Positions 23,472 through 33,464 are shown, counted from the stretch's first letter. The stretch is DNA of 64,000 bases from Natrinema pellirubrum DSM 15624 (GCF_000230735.2 NC_019962.1:3348001-3412000), one strand, 5' to 3'. The notes: generated by a model not told the origin, from the letters alone. Program-made: numbers and translations.

Positions 23472-24698
23472 ATGACAGATCCTGAGACCCTCGCCGACCG
23501 GGTGCAGGAGGGGGACCTCCGCATTCACGAACTCGAGGACCACGCCGACCACGACACCGCGGCCGCGGCCCGACGGCTGCTGGTCGAACGTGAATCGGGG
23601 ACCGACCTCGAGGCGATCGGCGACTACGCCTTCGACGCCGAGCGGGCGGAGCCGAACATCGAGAACATGATCGGTGCGGCGCAGGTGCCGATGGGCGTCG
23701 TGGGACCGGTCCCAGTGGACGGCGGCGCGGCCGACAGCGATCACTACCTGCCGCTGGCGACGACCGAAGGCGCGCTGCTGGCGTCGGTCAACCGCGGGCT
23801 GGGCGTGATCCGGTCCGCGGGCGGTGCCGACGCCCGCGTGACGAAAAACGGGATGACCCGCGCCCCGGTGTTTCGGGTCGCGGGCGTCGCCGAGGCGGCC
23901 GAGACGGTCGACTGGGTCTCTCAGAACCTCGAGGCGCTGGCCGAGGCCGCCGAGTCCACCACGAGCCACGGCGAACTGCTCGACGTCGAGCCCTACGTCG
24001 TCGGCGACTCGGTCTTCCTGCGCTTTGCCTACGACACCAAGGACGCGATGGGGATGAACATGGCCACGATCGCCACCGGCGAGGCCTGCGAACTCGTCGA
24101 GCGCGAGACGCCGGCCTCGCTCGTCGCGCTCTCGGGGAACATGTGTTCGGACAAGAAACCCGCCGCCATCAACGCCGTCGAGGGACGGGGCCGCTCGGTC
24201 ACCGCCGACGCCGTGATCCCCGGCGAACTGGTCGAGGACCGGTTGCACACGACCGCCGACGCCATCGCCGAGGCCAACACCCGCAAGAACCTCGTCGGGA
24301 GCGCCAAGGCGGGCAGTCTGGGGTTCAACGCCCACGCCGCCAACGTCGTCGGCGCGGCCTTCCTCGCGACCGGACAGGACGAGGCCCAGGTCGTCGAGGC
24401 CGCCAACACCATCACGACGATGGACGCCCGCGAGCGCGAGGACGGCACCACCGACCTCTACGCCAGCGTCTCGCTGGCCTCGCTCGAGGTCGGGACCGTC
24501 GGCGGCGGCACGAAACTCCCGACCCAGGCCGAGGCGCTGGACGTTTTGGGGCTGCGAGGCGGGGGCGATCCGCCCGGCTCGAACGCCGACGCGCTGGCCG
24601 AAATCATCGCCGTCGGCGCGCTCGCCGGCGAACTCTCCCTGCTCGGTGCGTTGGCGTCGAACCACCTCGCGAGTGCCCACGAAGACCTCGGTCGATAG
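23472..24698 (+). CDS. hmgA: 3-hydroxy-3-methylglutaryl-CoA reductase
   Basis: A 408-residue class I HMG-CoA reductase, which makes mevalonate for archaeal isoprenoid lipids with NADPH. Catalytic and binding blocks are visible: ENMIGAAQVPMGVVGP, LPLATTEGALLASVNRG (catalytic Glu), RFAYDTKDAMGMNM (catalytic Asp), SDKKPAAIN (catalytic Lys), and GSAKAGSLGFNAHAANVV. The last catalytic histidine is in LASNHLASAH. TGTTAGG lies 28 bp upstream of the ATG. This is the classic statin target and selectable marker gene of haloarchaea. Confidence 0.96.
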   Translation: MTDPETLADRVQEGDLRIHELEDHADHDTAAAARRLLVERESGTDLEAIGDYAFDAERAEPNIENMIGAAQVPMGVVGPVPVDGGAADSDHYLPLATTEGALLASVNRGLGVIRSAGGADARVTKNGMTRAPVFRVAGVAEAAETVDWVSQNLEALAEAAESTTSHGELLDVEPYVVGDSVFLRFAYDTKDAMGMNMATIATGEACELVERETPASLVALSGNMCSDKKPAAINAVEGRGRSVTADAVIPGELVEDRLHTTADAIAEANTRKNLVGSAKAGSLGFNAHAANVVGAAFLATGQDEAQVVEAANTITTMDAREREDGTTDLYASVSLASLEVGTVGGGTKLPTQAEALDVLGLRGGGDPPGSNADALAEIIAVGALAGELSLLGALASNHLASAHEDLGR

Positions 24699-24775
24699 CG
24701 ACGTCACGCGCGGGACCGTCACCGACCCACCTTATCAGCCAGAACAGCTAAACGCGATCGTCAGACAGTAGACGT

Positions 24776-26029
24776 ATGAGCCAGCACCGACTCCGTGCGA
24801 GCGCGCCGTTCCTCTTGGGTTGTTTCGGGGCGGTGTTGTTTCTCGTTGCGATCGCACATCACGTAAACGAGGTCTCCCTTATAGACGGCGTGACCGGGCC
24901 CGTACTCGCCGTCGCGCTCGACGGCCTGCTCGCGCTGGGGATCGTCTACAGCGGCTACTGGGTGGCGGGGACGGACCTCCCGACCGAGGGAGAGTGGACG
25001 GCCTTGAGCTGGTCGCTCGGCGGTGCCGTGCTGATCGGCGGCGTGATCAGCGCGACCGTCCTCGTCCGAGCGTTCGAAGGACGGACCATCGCCGAACCGA
25101 TCTTTCCGGTACTGGTCGCGACCGAAGTCGGTGCCATCGCCGGACTGCTCGCCGGATACAACAACGCTCGAGCGCGGGCAGACGCCCGACGGGCGAAGAC
25201 CATAAGCGACGCGTTCGCGTTCGTGAACACGCTCATTCGTCACGACCTGCGGAACGATCTGACCGTCATCCGCGGCTACGCCGAGGCGATCGCGGCCGAT
25301 CTCGGACCGACCGCGAACGAGAACGGTCCGGGCGGTCCGTCGGTCGTCGTCGAGAAGTCCACTGAGGCACTCGACCGTATCGACACCACCGAGGCGATCG
25401 CCGAAACGTTACTCGGCGAAGCGTCCCTCGAGCCGGTCGATATCGCGGGGATCACCGCGGAGATGGCGAACCGCGTCGAGGAGGCGTTCGAGGCGACCGT
25501 CACGACCGACCTGCCCGACGAGGCGCTGGTCACTGGCAACGCCGGTCTGCGGTCGGTCGTCGACAACCTCCTCGAGAACGCCGCCGAACACAACGACGCC
25601 GACGACCCGTCCGTCCACGTGGACGTGACGACCGACTCGGAAACGGTACGGTTGGTCGTTCGGGACAACGGCCCGGGAATCCCCGATTCACGAAAGGGGA
25701 CGATCTTCGATTCCGAGCCGGGCGATCCCTCCGGGAGCGGGCTCTCCTTGGTCGGGACGCTGATCGACGCCTACGGCGGGAGCGTCCGGATCGAAGACAA
25801 CGAGCCCCGTGGATCGGTGTTCGTCGTGGAACTCCCGCGGGCGGCCGCGACCGACGGCTGTGGCCGCCTCGCTGGGGCTGTTGGTTCCGATGCCTCGCCC
25901 TGGCCGATTCGTCCCGTCTCCCGCGTGTTCAACCGCCCGCCGGTCACCGTGGCGGCACCGATCGGAACCGGTTCAGGGAACACTTGTAGCGGTACTACAG
26001 CAACCGATACCGGCCGCTGCTCTCGCTGA
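24776..26029 (+). CDS. Membrane sensor histidine kinase with unusual C-terminal tail
   Basis: A 417-residue kinase with four predicted membrane helices in the first 130 residues, a dimerisation/phosphoacceptor box FVNTLIRHDLRNDLTVIRGY (His near 156) and an ATPase domain with NLLENAAEHN, DNGPGIP and GSGLSLV. After VVELPRAA near residue 355 there is a ~60-residue Gly/Pro/Thr/Arg tail of non-domain character that runs 35 bp into the 3' end of the convergent gene. A frameshift or lost stop could have created the tail. No response regulator gene is adjacent. Confidence 0.85.
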   Translation: MSQHRLRASAPFLLGCFGAVLFLVAIAHHVNEVSLIDGVTGPVLAVALDGLLALGIVYSGYWVAGTDLPTEGEWTALSWSLGGAVLIGGVISATVLVRAFEGRTIAEPIFPVLVATEVGAIAGLLAGYNNARARADARRAKTISDAFAFVNTLIRHDLRNDLTVIRGYAEAIAADLGPTANENGPGGPSVVVEKSTEALDRIDTTEAIAETLLGEASLEPVDIAGITAEMANRVEEAFEATVTTDLPDEALVTGNAGLRSVVDNLLENAAEHNDADDPSVHVDVTTDSETVRLVVRDNGPGIPDSRKGTIFDSEPGDPSGSGLSLVGTLIDAYGGSVRIEDNEPRGSVFVVELPRAAATDGCGRLAGAVGSDASPWPIRPVSRVFNRPPVTVAAPIGTGSGNTCSGTTATDTGRCSR

Positions 26030-26519
26030 CGATGCCCCGGCGCGTCAGCTTCTCGAGAGCGTCCCGAACGTACTCTGGCCTGACGCCGCGTTCGGCAGCG
26101 TAATCGATGATTTCGCCCTCAGTCGGCTCCTCGAGGGCTTCGAGGGCCGACTCCACGATCTCTCGCTTGCTCCCGCTTCGGGTCGGGCCGCGCGGGTCGC
26201 GCTCGCCGGCGGCGTCGACCGCGTCGACGTCCAGTCCGGACTCCGCGAGGTACTCGTCGTCGTCGACGACGCCGTCGGCGACCTCGTCCTCGAGGGCGTC
26301 GAAGGAATCGAGTTCGGCGAAGGCCTCGCCCTCGCCCTGTCGGTTCGCGAGCATCGAGGCGCGCACGTCGCGGGCGTGAGCCGCGTCGTCGGTCTCGACG
26401 AACTTCTTGCGTTTCTCGTAGGCCTTGCGCGCGCCACAGCGGGGACACTGGGTCGTCTCCGAACGGCCCTCGATGATCCAGAGGTTCGAACACTCGCTAC
26501 AGCCGACGACGGCGTACAT
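25995..26519 (-). CDS. DUF5817-type zinc ribbon and winged-helix protein
   Basis: A 174-residue protein. The N-terminus MYAVVGCSECSNLWIIEG....TQCPRCGARK is a four-cysteine zinc ribbon; then a charged helical region (KRKKFVETDDAAHARDVR), an acidic linker and a C-terminal winged-helix (TEGEIIDYAAERGV...DALEKLTRRGIVS). This layout suggests a DNA- or RNA-associated regulator. The start at 26519 is the ATG immediately before the zinc ribbon. Its 3' end overlaps the histidine kinase ORF by 35 bp on the opposite strand. Confidence 0.82.
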   Translation of the reverse strand: MYAVVGCSECSNLWIIEGRSETTQCPRCGARKAYEKRKKFVETDDAAHARDVRASMLANRQGEGEAFAELDSFDALEDEVADGVVDDDEYLAESGLDVDAVDAAGERDPRGPTRSGSKREIVESALEALEEPTEGEIIDYAAERGVRPEYVRDALEKLTRRGIVSESSGRYRLL

Positions 26520-26605
26520 GGCTCGAGATGGCTCCTCGGGACAGTTCAACCTTCGCCACGCACAGCGATCGTGATCGCCGGCGGTTCGCTACTGCTCCGG
26601 CGACG

Positions 26606-26938
26606 TCAATGGGCGGCCACGTCCGAGACGACGTTGAGACAGTAGACGCCAGCGAGGACGAGTCCCAGCCCGACGACGGCTGCCGGATCGAGGCGCTCGC
26701 CGAAGACGACGACGCCGATCGACGCGACGCCGACGATTCCGAGCGCGGCCCACGTCGCGTAGACGAGTCCGACCGGCAGTTCCTCGAGAGTCAACGAGAG
26801 GAGGTAGAAAGCGACGCCGTAGCCGAGCAAGACGACGAGACTCGGGAGCGGCCGTGAGAACCCCTCGGAGAGTTTGAGCGCCGTCGTACCGACGAGTTCC
26901 GATAGGATCGCCCCGGCGAGCAGTACGTACGGATTCAT
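26606..26938 (-). CDS. Small multidrug resistance (SMR) family transporter
   Basis: A 110-residue, four-helix membrane protein of the EmrE/SugE/QacE type, working as a dual-topology dimer that exchanges protons for cationic compounds or guanidinium. The essential membrane glutamate is in ILSELVGT near residue 14, and LPVGLVYATWAALGIVG in helices 2-3 is typical. Only one SMR gene is present here, so a homodimer is likely. Substrate cannot be told. Confidence 0.88.
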   Translation of the reverse strand: MNPYVLLAGAILSELVGTTALKLSEGFSRPLPSLVVLLGYGVAFYLLSLTLEELPVGLVYATWAALGIVGVASIGVVVFGERLDPAAVVGLGLVLAGVYCLNVVSDVAAH

Positions 26939-27052
26939 GTTGCTCCATTAACACATGTGGTTGATACGCTTTCCGGTCGCGATCCGTCGTCGGCGACCCA
27001 CGTCCCGGCCCGGGTCGATCGGTGGGTGCCGGAATCGATCGGAACCCGTGGA

Positions 27053-27060
27053 ATTATATC
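27053..27060 (+). promoter_or_regulatory. TATA box of the cupin gene
   Basis: ATTATATC is centred about 27 bp upstream of the ATG at 27084, a near-ideal leaderless promoter and the evidence for that start. Confidence 0.65.
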
Positions 27061-27083
27061 GGCGATCATCGTTCGACGGTCGT

Positions 27084-27443
27084 ATGGAACGCGTTTCCCT
27101 GACCGACCGCGAGCCGGCCGAGGCCGCCGATGGCGTCCATCTGGCGCTGCTTGCCGGTACCGACTCGATGAACGTCCAGCACTTCGAGATCGAACCGGGC
27201 GCGGTCGTCGAGGAACACAGCCACCCACACGAACAGACCGGGTACATCTGCTCGGGAGAACTGACCTTTCTCGTCGGTGGCGACGACCGCGACGGGCGAA
27301 CGGAGATCGTCTGCGGTCCGGGCGACTCCTACGCGATTCCGGGCGACCAGCCCCATGCCGCGGAAAACCGTAGCGACGAAGTCGTCCGCGGCGTCGACAT
27401 CTTCAGCCCGCCGCGGAAGGACCCGAGCTGGCGCGGGGAATGA
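27084..27443 (+). CDS. Single-domain cupin protein
   Basis: A 119-residue cupin. Metal-ligand motif 1 is EEHSHPHEQTGYICSGE (two His, one Glu), and motif 2 is PGDSYAIPGDQPHAAEN (His). Small cupins of this type bind a metal and can act as isomerases, dioxygenases or sensors; the sequence does not say which. The ATG at 27084 follows an ideal TATA spacing; an in-frame upstream extension is Arg-rich and not protein-like. Confidence 0.85.
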   Translation: MERVSLTDREPAEAADGVHLALLAGTDSMNVQHFEIEPGAVVEEHSHPHEQTGYICSGELTFLVGGDDRDGRTEIVCGPGDSYAIPGDQPHAAENRSDEVVRGVDIFSPPRKDPSWRGE

Positions 27444-27563
27444 CGCCGTCGATCACCGCCGTCTCGATGCGGAACCGCCGTCGGTCGCTCCAGCGGTCCC
27501 CACGTCGTACTCGAGAGCGGTTCGACGGACCGCCTCGAGCGTGCCTCGCCAGTCCACCGTCCC

Positions 27564-27722
27564 CTACGTCAGCAGCGTCGTCACGACCTCGAGGAAGACG
27601 ACGACCCCGAGCCAGGTGATGGCGGCCGCGACCGCGAGCGGGAGGACGATTCGGCCGGTCGTTCGCAGCCTCGTCAGCGTCGTTTCGGGGACGGTCAGGG
27701 GGACGTAGCTGTCCTGTTGCAT
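27564..27722 (-). CDS. 52-residue single-helix membrane protein
   Basis: A short gene encoding MQQDSYVPLTVPETTLTRLR followed by one predicted membrane helix (about residues 25-48) and ending VVTTLLT. The basic stretch before the helix places the N-terminus inside. CTTTCAA on the minus strand lies about 30 bp upstream. Similar short Tyr-Val-Pro-Leu-starting proteins are common in haloarchaea, but I cannot name the family. Confidence 0.6.
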   Translation of the reverse strand: MQQDSYVPLTVPETTLTRLRTTGRIVLPLAVAAAITWLGVVVFLEVVTTLLT

Positions 27723-27832
27723 AGCTCCGATGCCCACGGCCGCACTCTTGAAAGTCAGTCAGACGGGCGGCCGACGCCGGCGGCGGGGCGGCACCCGCTC
27801 GAGCGCCGACGGACGACCGCGGCCCCGACGGA

Positions 27833-28276
27833 TCACGCTAGCGACTTGCGCATCTCTACGTGGGGGATCCCCGCCTCTTCGAATTCCGAGCCGTGGCGCT
27901 CGTAACCGAGTTCGCGGTAGAAATCGGCGGCGTGGGTCTGGGAGTGGAGTTTCAGCGTCGTGAGCCCCTCGTCGGCGGCCCGGCGCTCGAGCGTTGCCAT
28001 CAGCGCCCGTCCCACGCCCTCCTCGCGGCGGGACTCGAGGACGGCGACGCGTTCGATCTTGCCGACGCCGTCCTCGGGTTCGCGCAGCCGGGCCGCGCCG
28101 ATCGGCTCCGCGCCGTCGTAGGCGACGAAGTGGGTCGCCGTCTCGTCGTGGTCGTCGTACTCGAGTTCTTCGTCGACGCCCTGTTCCGCGACGAAGACCG
28201 CGTGGCGAACGTCGAAGGCGTCCGTTCGTTTTCGGTCAGTGTCGGCGATCCGGACCGCGAGGTCGCGTTCGTCCAT
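27833..28276 (-). CDS. GNAT-family N-acetyltransferase
   Basis: A 147-residue acetyltransferase. N-terminal VRHAVFVAEQGVDEELEYDD matches the ElaA/PhnO-like subgroup, the acetyl-CoA loop is RREEGVGRALM near residue 85-95, and KLHSQTHAADFYRELGYE is the conserved C-terminal strand-helix. The target (small amine or protein) is unknown. Confidence 0.88.
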   Translation of the reverse strand: MDERDLAVRIADTDRKRTDAFDVRHAVFVAEQGVDEELEYDDHDETATHFVAYDGAEPIGAARLREPEDGVGKIERVAVLESRREEGVGRALMATLERRAADEGLTTLKLHSQTHAADFYRELGYERHGSEFEEAGIPHVEMRKSLA

Positions 28277-28431
28277 CGACGAGGGCTACGACGGCCGGCC
28301 GTGAGAGCGTTACGAAGCGAACGGAGCGGCCGTCGCTCGAGCGGATCCGACGGGTGAACGGACTCGAGTTGGCTATCGCTGGTCGATATCGATGGCAAAA
28401 GAAATCGAGACAGAGAGATGCCGCGTGAGTG

Positions 28432-28556
28432 CGAGAAACCCGTTACGAGAGTTTCTCGATGTCGTCAGAACGCGTAGCGTTCTGACTGCTCGAAAAACTG
28501 TTTACGACAGTTTTTCGATGTTCACGCGGTTCCACCGCGTGAGCGCGAGAAGCTTT

Positions 28557-28572
<16 letters not shown>
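28432..28572. repeat. Array of five perfect hairpins at the 3' end of icd
   Basis: Five adjacent inverted repeats with perfect arms: 28432-28458 (8 bp, CGAGAAAC), 28464-28486 (10 bp, GTCAGAACGC), 28491-28517 (10 bp, CGAAAAACTG), 28523-28541 (8 bp, CACGCGGT) and 28546-28572 (12 bp, CGAGAAGCTTTC). The last one holds the icd stop codon in its loop. Hairpins 1, 3 and 5 are related, and on the minus strand each reads Ile-Glu-Lys-Leu-Ser-stop, so they look like duplicates of the end of icd. They may act as stacked terminators or 3'-end stabilisers. Confidence 0.75.
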
Positions 28573-29819
<1,247 letters not shown>

Positions 29820-29867
29820 CTCGTCTATACGGTTCTTCGATGGGGGTAAAAGGTCTACCATTTCCAT

Positions 29868-30400
29868 CGCGGGCCGGCAAAACTTGACCGATGCGCAGTC
29901 GACTTACTGGGCCCGAAACCGACGGAGAACGGCCGACGAGCGGGGAATCGCTCTCGATGACTGTCCACCACGGGATAAAAATCCACTAAATGATGGGTGC
30001 GTTCGCCGCAAAACCAGCACTTCACCGCGAACCGGCCGTGGGTGCCGTCCCGAACCCGGGATCCACCCGCCGAGGTCGTCCTCGCTGCCGGCCTCGGGAC
30101 GGCGAGCGTTTCGGACGAATCAGCGTGCCAGTGACGCGCCCGGCTGGCGTCTCTCACGCCACTCGGGACGAGTCCGCCGATCGGTATAACGCGTGGCGGC
30201 CGTTTCGGGGTTCCCGGAAGCGAGATTCCCAGTCGCGGGATTTCCGGCCAGAAAGCACCTAACGGCGCAGACTCTATCGTTGCCACACGCGGTATACACG
30301 TCGTTTCTTCCTCGAACGGTCGGGTTCGCGACCGGACCGTCTCGACTGCTCTCCCGACGAACGGGACGCTATCGCCTGCGTTTCGACGATCGTCGTGAAG
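29868..30400. other. Non-coding stretch between icd and a zinc micro-protein
   Basis: About 530 bp without a convincing gene. It contains the icd promoter region at its left edge and an AT-richer patch near 29974-29992 (AAAAATCCACTAAATGATGG). Open frames here have composition and stops typical of shadows, and I see no tRNA fold. A minus-strand frame with CWFCGERTHH was considered and not accepted. Confidence 0.4.
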
Positions 30401-30403
30401 TAG

Positions 30404-30411
30404 TTTTATTA
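30404..30411 (+). promoter_or_regulatory. TATA box of the zinc micro-protein gene
   Basis: TTTTATTA is centred about 27 bp upstream of the ATG at 30435, in the usual position for a leaderless transcript. Confidence 0.6.
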
Positions 30412-30434
30412 TCGACGTATTCATCTGGGGAACC

Positions 30435-30569
30435 ATGCTCCGAGTACCACAGCACGCGATCCGGCGGTGTCCGCAGTGTGGGTTACCGCTGGCGAACGTC
30501 CAGGGGATCGACGCCTGTCCCGACTGTCAGTGGATCACCGACCGACCGGATCGGCCGCGTTGTGACTGA
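30435..30569 (+). CDS. 44-residue zinc-finger micro-protein with two CPxC motifs
   Basis: A small gene whose product begins MLRVPQHAIRRCPQCGLPL and contains CPQC and CPDC about 15 residues apart, enough for one treble-clef or ribbon zinc site, with a further Cys before the C-terminus. Small CPxCG-type zinc proteins are a recognised haloarchaeal class, several of which affect growth, motility or biofilm. The promoter fits a leaderless message. It sits 64 bp upstream of map on the same strand. Confidence 0.72.
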   Translation: MLRVPQHAIRRCPQCGLPLANVQGIDACPDCQWITDRPDRPRCD

Positions 30570-30633
30570 TCGGTCCGACCGAGGCCGTCGGAGAGACGGA
30601 ACCTCTTTTTGTCGACCGGTACAACCCCGGTGC

Positions 30634-31530
30634 ATGGCCGAATCCGACGTGGACCTCGAGTCCGAAAAGTACGAGAAACACCGCGAGGCGGGCGAGATCC
30701 TCGCGCAGGTACGCGCGGAGGCCGCCGAGCGCGTCGAGGTCGGCACGAGCCACCTCGAGGTCGCGACGTGGGCCGAAGATCGCATCCGCGAACTGGGCGG
30801 CGAACCCGCCTTCCCCGTCAATATCTCCGTCGACGAGGAGGCGGCCCACGCGACGCCGTCGATCGACGACGAGACGACATTCGGCGAAGAGATGATCAAC
30901 TTAGACATCGGCGTCCACGTCGACGGCTGGCTGGCCGACACCGCCGTCACCGTCGACCTCTCCGGCAATCCGGAACTCGCCGAGGCCTCCGAACAGGCCT
31001 TAGAGGCCGCGCTCGACATCGTCGAACCCGGCGTCGGGACCGGCGAGATCGGAGCCGAGATCGAAGACGTCATCGACGGCTACGGCTACAACCCCGTCGT
31101 CAACCTCACCGGACACGGGCTGGGCCACTGGGAGCAACACACCAGTCCGAACATCCCCAACCGCGCCGTCTCGCAGGGGACGACGCTGGAGGTCGGCGAT
31201 GTCGTCGCGATCGAACCGTTCGCGACCGACGGCGGCGGCAAGGTCTCGGAGGGTGCAAGCGAGGAGATCTTCTCGCTCGAGCGCGAGGGCACCGTCCGCA
31301 ACCGGCAGGCCCGCGATGCCCTGGAGCAGATCACCGAGGAGTTCCGGACGCTGCCGTTTGCGACCCGCTGGCTCGAGACGGACCGGCCGGAGATGGCGCT
31401 GCGGCGGCTCAAGCGCAACGACATCGTCCACAGCTATCCGGTTCTCAAGGAAGACGACGGCTTCCTCGTCAGCCAGAAGGAACACACGATCATCGTCACC
31501 GAGGACGGCTGCGAAGTAACGACTGAATAA
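30634..31530 (+). CDS. map: Methionine aminopeptidase type II
   Basis: A 298-residue archaeal methionyl aminopeptidase that removes initiator Met from new proteins. The pita-bread metal site is visible: INLDIGVHVDGWLADTAVTV (two Asp ligands), GHGLGHWEQH (His), AIEPFATDGGG (Glu) and KEHTIIVTEDG (Glu). The insert typical of type II lies between GTVRNRQA and RWLETDRPEMA. Start at 30634; the long upstream extension in frame crosses the zinc-protein gene and is not real. Confidence 0.95.
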   Translation: MAESDVDLESEKYEKHREAGEILAQVRAEAAERVEVGTSHLEVATWAEDRIRELGGEPAFPVNISVDEEAAHATPSIDDETTFGEEMINLDIGVHVDGWLADTAVTVDLSGNPELAEASEQALEAALDIVEPGVGTGEIGAEIEDVIDGYGYNPVVNLTGHGLGHWEQHTSPNIPNRAVSQGTTLEVGDVVAIEPFATDGGGKVSEGASEEIFSLEREGTVRNRQARDALEQITEEFRTLPFATRWLETDRPEMALRRLKRNDIVHSYPVLKEDDGFLVSQKEHTIIVTEDGCEVTTE

Positions 31531-31630
31531 CGCAGTCGGTTTCGAACCGAAATCGGCACTGGGCCGAAACGAGGGATCCGCGGAGGGGGAGAAAACGGGA
31601 GACCGACCGGCCGCGGTCAGTGCGGCGTTC

Positions 31631-31831
31631 TCAGGCGTTGTTCATCCGCTGGCTCGAGCGATTGCCACAGCGCTGGCACTCGCTCACGCGGTACGGTTCG
31701 CGGGAGAACTGGGCGTTCTCCTGTTTGATGCTCTCGGTTCTGATCTGGACCGAAACCTCGTGAAGCGTTTCCAACTCGCACTCCTCGCAGTGTTCGGTCA
31801 TCCCGTTAAAGGAGTCGTCAGTCGTTGCCAT
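31631..31831 (-). CDS. Small zinc beta-ribbon protein
   Basis: A 66-residue protein with CEECELETLHEVSV and, after a charged middle, SECQRCGNRSSQ; the paired Cys-x2-Cys motifs form a probable beta-ribbon zinc site. The family is common in haloarchaea (I recall a DUF7835 label but cannot verify). Start at 31831; a second ATG at residue 11 is possible. Confidence 0.75.
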   Translation of the reverse strand: MATTDDSFNGMTEHCEECELETLHEVSVQIRTESIKQENAQFSREPYRVSECQRCGNRSSQRMNNA

Positions 31832-32085
31832 TACCTGATTACTTGCAGTAGTCCCATCTTAAACCCACGCTTCATTTTGAAGGGTGAGTCGTCAAAACCG
31901 CAAGACGGCGTTGCCTTCGTTCGAGAGACCGGACGAGAGCGTCCTATTTCGTTTATCGACAACGCTCGACGCGTTACGAGCGTTTATTCCCGAGACAACG
32001 GCCGGAAAGCGGCAACAAAATCCCCTACAATCGCCCCGAGCGGCGGGACTGAAACGCTTTAGGCGCGCCTCGAGTGGTATCCGAC

Positions 32086-32625
32086 ATGGAGCAGGTGTTC
32101 GCACCGTGGCGGATCGAGTGGATCGAACGCGAGGACAAAAACGCCGATATCGAGGACTGCGTTTTCTGTGAACTGCCCCATCAGGACTCGGATCGGGAGA
32201 ATTTGATCGTTGCGCGAAGCGAACACGCGTTCGTCATGCTGAACAACTACCCCTACAACCCGGGCCACGCGATGGTGATTCCACACACCCACACCGGCGA
32301 GTACGCGGCCCTTGAAGACCCGATCCTGCTCGATCACGCCCGCTTGAAACAGCGAACCTTCGACGCGCTCGATGCCGCACTCGAGCCGAACGGGTTCAAC
32401 GCCGGCTTGAACCTCGGTGACGGGGCCGGCGGCTCCATCGACGACCACCTCCACACCCATATCGTCCCGCGATGGGAGGGGGATACCAACTTCATGCCGG
32501 TCATCGGCGACACCTCGGTGATCGTCGAAGCGCTCGACGAAACGTACGACCGCGTGCGCGAGGCCTTCGCCGCACAGGAGGGGGCGACCGTCGCCGGCGA
32601 AGACGACGCGATCAGCTTCGAGTAG
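32086..32625 (+). CDS. HIT-family hydrolase
   Basis: A 179-residue histidine-triad protein acting on nucleotidyl compounds such as diadenosine polyphosphates. Cys pair CVFCEL near the N-terminus resembles the zinc site of HIT/GalT relatives; NPGHAMVIPHTHTGEY and the catalytic triad HLHTHIVPRW follow. I start at the ATG 32086 (MEQVFAPWR), with CTTTAGG about 27 bp upstream; a GTG 12 bases earlier is less likely. Confidence 0.9.
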   Translation: MEQVFAPWRIEWIEREDKNADIEDCVFCELPHQDSDRENLIVARSEHAFVMLNNYPYNPGHAMVIPHTHTGEYAALEDPILLDHARLKQRTFDALDAALEPNGFNAGLNLGDGAGGSIDDHLHTHIVPRWEGDTNFMPVIGDTSVIVEALDETYDRVREAFAAQEGATVAGEDDAISFE

Positions 32626-32727
32626 CGACGACGGCTCGAGGGCGGTCGCGAACGGGCGCTTCCGGAGAGCCAGCAATCCGTGCGGGACGACCGGACGCTT
32701 TTGGTCCCGGTAATGCCATACGGTACC

Positions 32728-33132
32728 ATGGACCACGACGTTGTCCACACCGACGATGTCCCGATGACCGACCTCTCCGAGGTCGAAGAAATCCCACCGG
32801 ACCTGCGGATCCGCGCGCTCGATGACTTCTTCGACACCGACGCGGTCAACCTGAAGCTGTGGTACTTCGAGCCCGGCGAGGAGATCAAGTATCACGCCCA
32901 CGCCGAGCAGGAGGAGTTATACTACGTCCTCGAAGGGGAGTTCTCGCTGAAACTCGGTCGCTCGGGCGAGGCAGAGTACGTCGACGCGGCCCCCGGAACG
33001 TTCTGGGTCGCCAAGCCGGAGGTCGGCCACGGCCACCGCAACGTCGGCGACGAGGAAGGCGTCGTCCTCGCGATCGGCGCACCTGCGGTCGAGGACCCGG
33101 GGCTGGATCCCCACGGGCTCGACGAGGAGTAG
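32728..33132 (+). CDS. Cupin-domain protein
   Basis: A 134-residue single cupin with motif 1 EIKYHAHAEQEELYYVLEGE (two His, Glu) and motif 2 PGTFWVAKPEVGHGHRNVG (His). The start at 32728 (MDHDVV) follows a CTTTTGG box by about 28 bp; an ATG at 32713 is in frame. Different from the cupin at 27084 in its longer N-terminus. Function unassigned. Confidence 0.85.
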   Translation: MDHDVVHTDDVPMTDLSEVEEIPPDLRIRALDDFFDTDAVNLKLWYFEPGEEIKYHAHAEQEELYYVLEGEFSLKLGRSGEAEYVDAAPGTFWVAKPEVGHGHRNVGDEEGVVLAIGAPAVEDPGLDPHGLDEE

Positions 33133-33156
33133 CGAGGCGGGGTTCCCATACGGTCT

Positions 33157-33169
33157 CCTGTCCGTCAGT
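33157..33169. repeat. Left arm of a 13-bp inverted repeat flanking two redox genes
   Basis: CCTGTCCGTCAGT here is matched exactly in inverted orientation at 34108-34120. The arms bracket the glutaredoxin-like and redoxin-like genes. Both arms lie in convergent intergenic gaps next to hairpins. Confidence 0.45.
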
Positions 33170-33207
33170 ACCGGTGCAACTGTAGAGCGGTCGCAGTTGC
33201 ACCGGTA
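33169..33207. terminator. Strong bidirectional hairpin between convergent genes
   Basis: Perfect 14-bp arms, TACCGGTGCAACTG (33169-33182) and CAGTTGCACCGGTA (33194-33207), around an 11-base loop. It sits between the stops of the cupin (plus) and glutaredoxin-like (minus) genes and could stop or stabilise both transcripts. Confidence 0.6.
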
Positions 33208-33227
33208 AATCGGTACAGCAACCCGTC

Positions 33228-33464
33228 TCAGGCGTAGGTCGCGTCGAGATAGTCGACGATCCGCTCGGACTCGGCCATCGTGATCCCACGGTCCTCGTCG
33301 ACGATGACCGGGACCTGCCGCTGGCCGGAGATACGCTTGACCTCGTTGCGTTTCGAGTGGAGTCCTTCGACCCAGACGCTGTCGTACTCGACGTCGAGTT
33401 CGTCGAGGCGGTCGGCGACGAGTTCGCAGTACGGACAGCCCTCGAGTTGGTACAGGGTAACCAT
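33228..33464 (-). CDS. Glutaredoxin-like protein (GST N-terminal fold)
   Basis: A 78-residue thioredoxin-fold protein. MVTLYQLEGCPYCELVADRL carries the CPYC active site at residues 11-14, with the cis-proline in RQVPVIVDEDRGI and the final AESERIVDYL helix. Probable thiol-disulfide reductase using a low-molecular thiol such as gamma-glutamylcysteine. Start at 33464, chosen at the fold's beginning. It diverges from the redoxin-like gene (102 bp). Confidence 0.88.
   Translation of the reverse strand: MVTLYQLEGCPYCELVADRLDELDVEYDSVWVEGLHSKRNEVKRISGQRQVPVIVDEDRGITMAESERIVDYLDATYA

Noticed and set aside
29855-30436. Minus-strand frame with CWFCGERTHH, possibly a zinc protein
   Set aside because: Residues outside the short Cys motif are Arg/Pro/Ser-rich and lack any domain, the frame overlaps the icd start region, and no promoter fits. 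Treated as non-coding.
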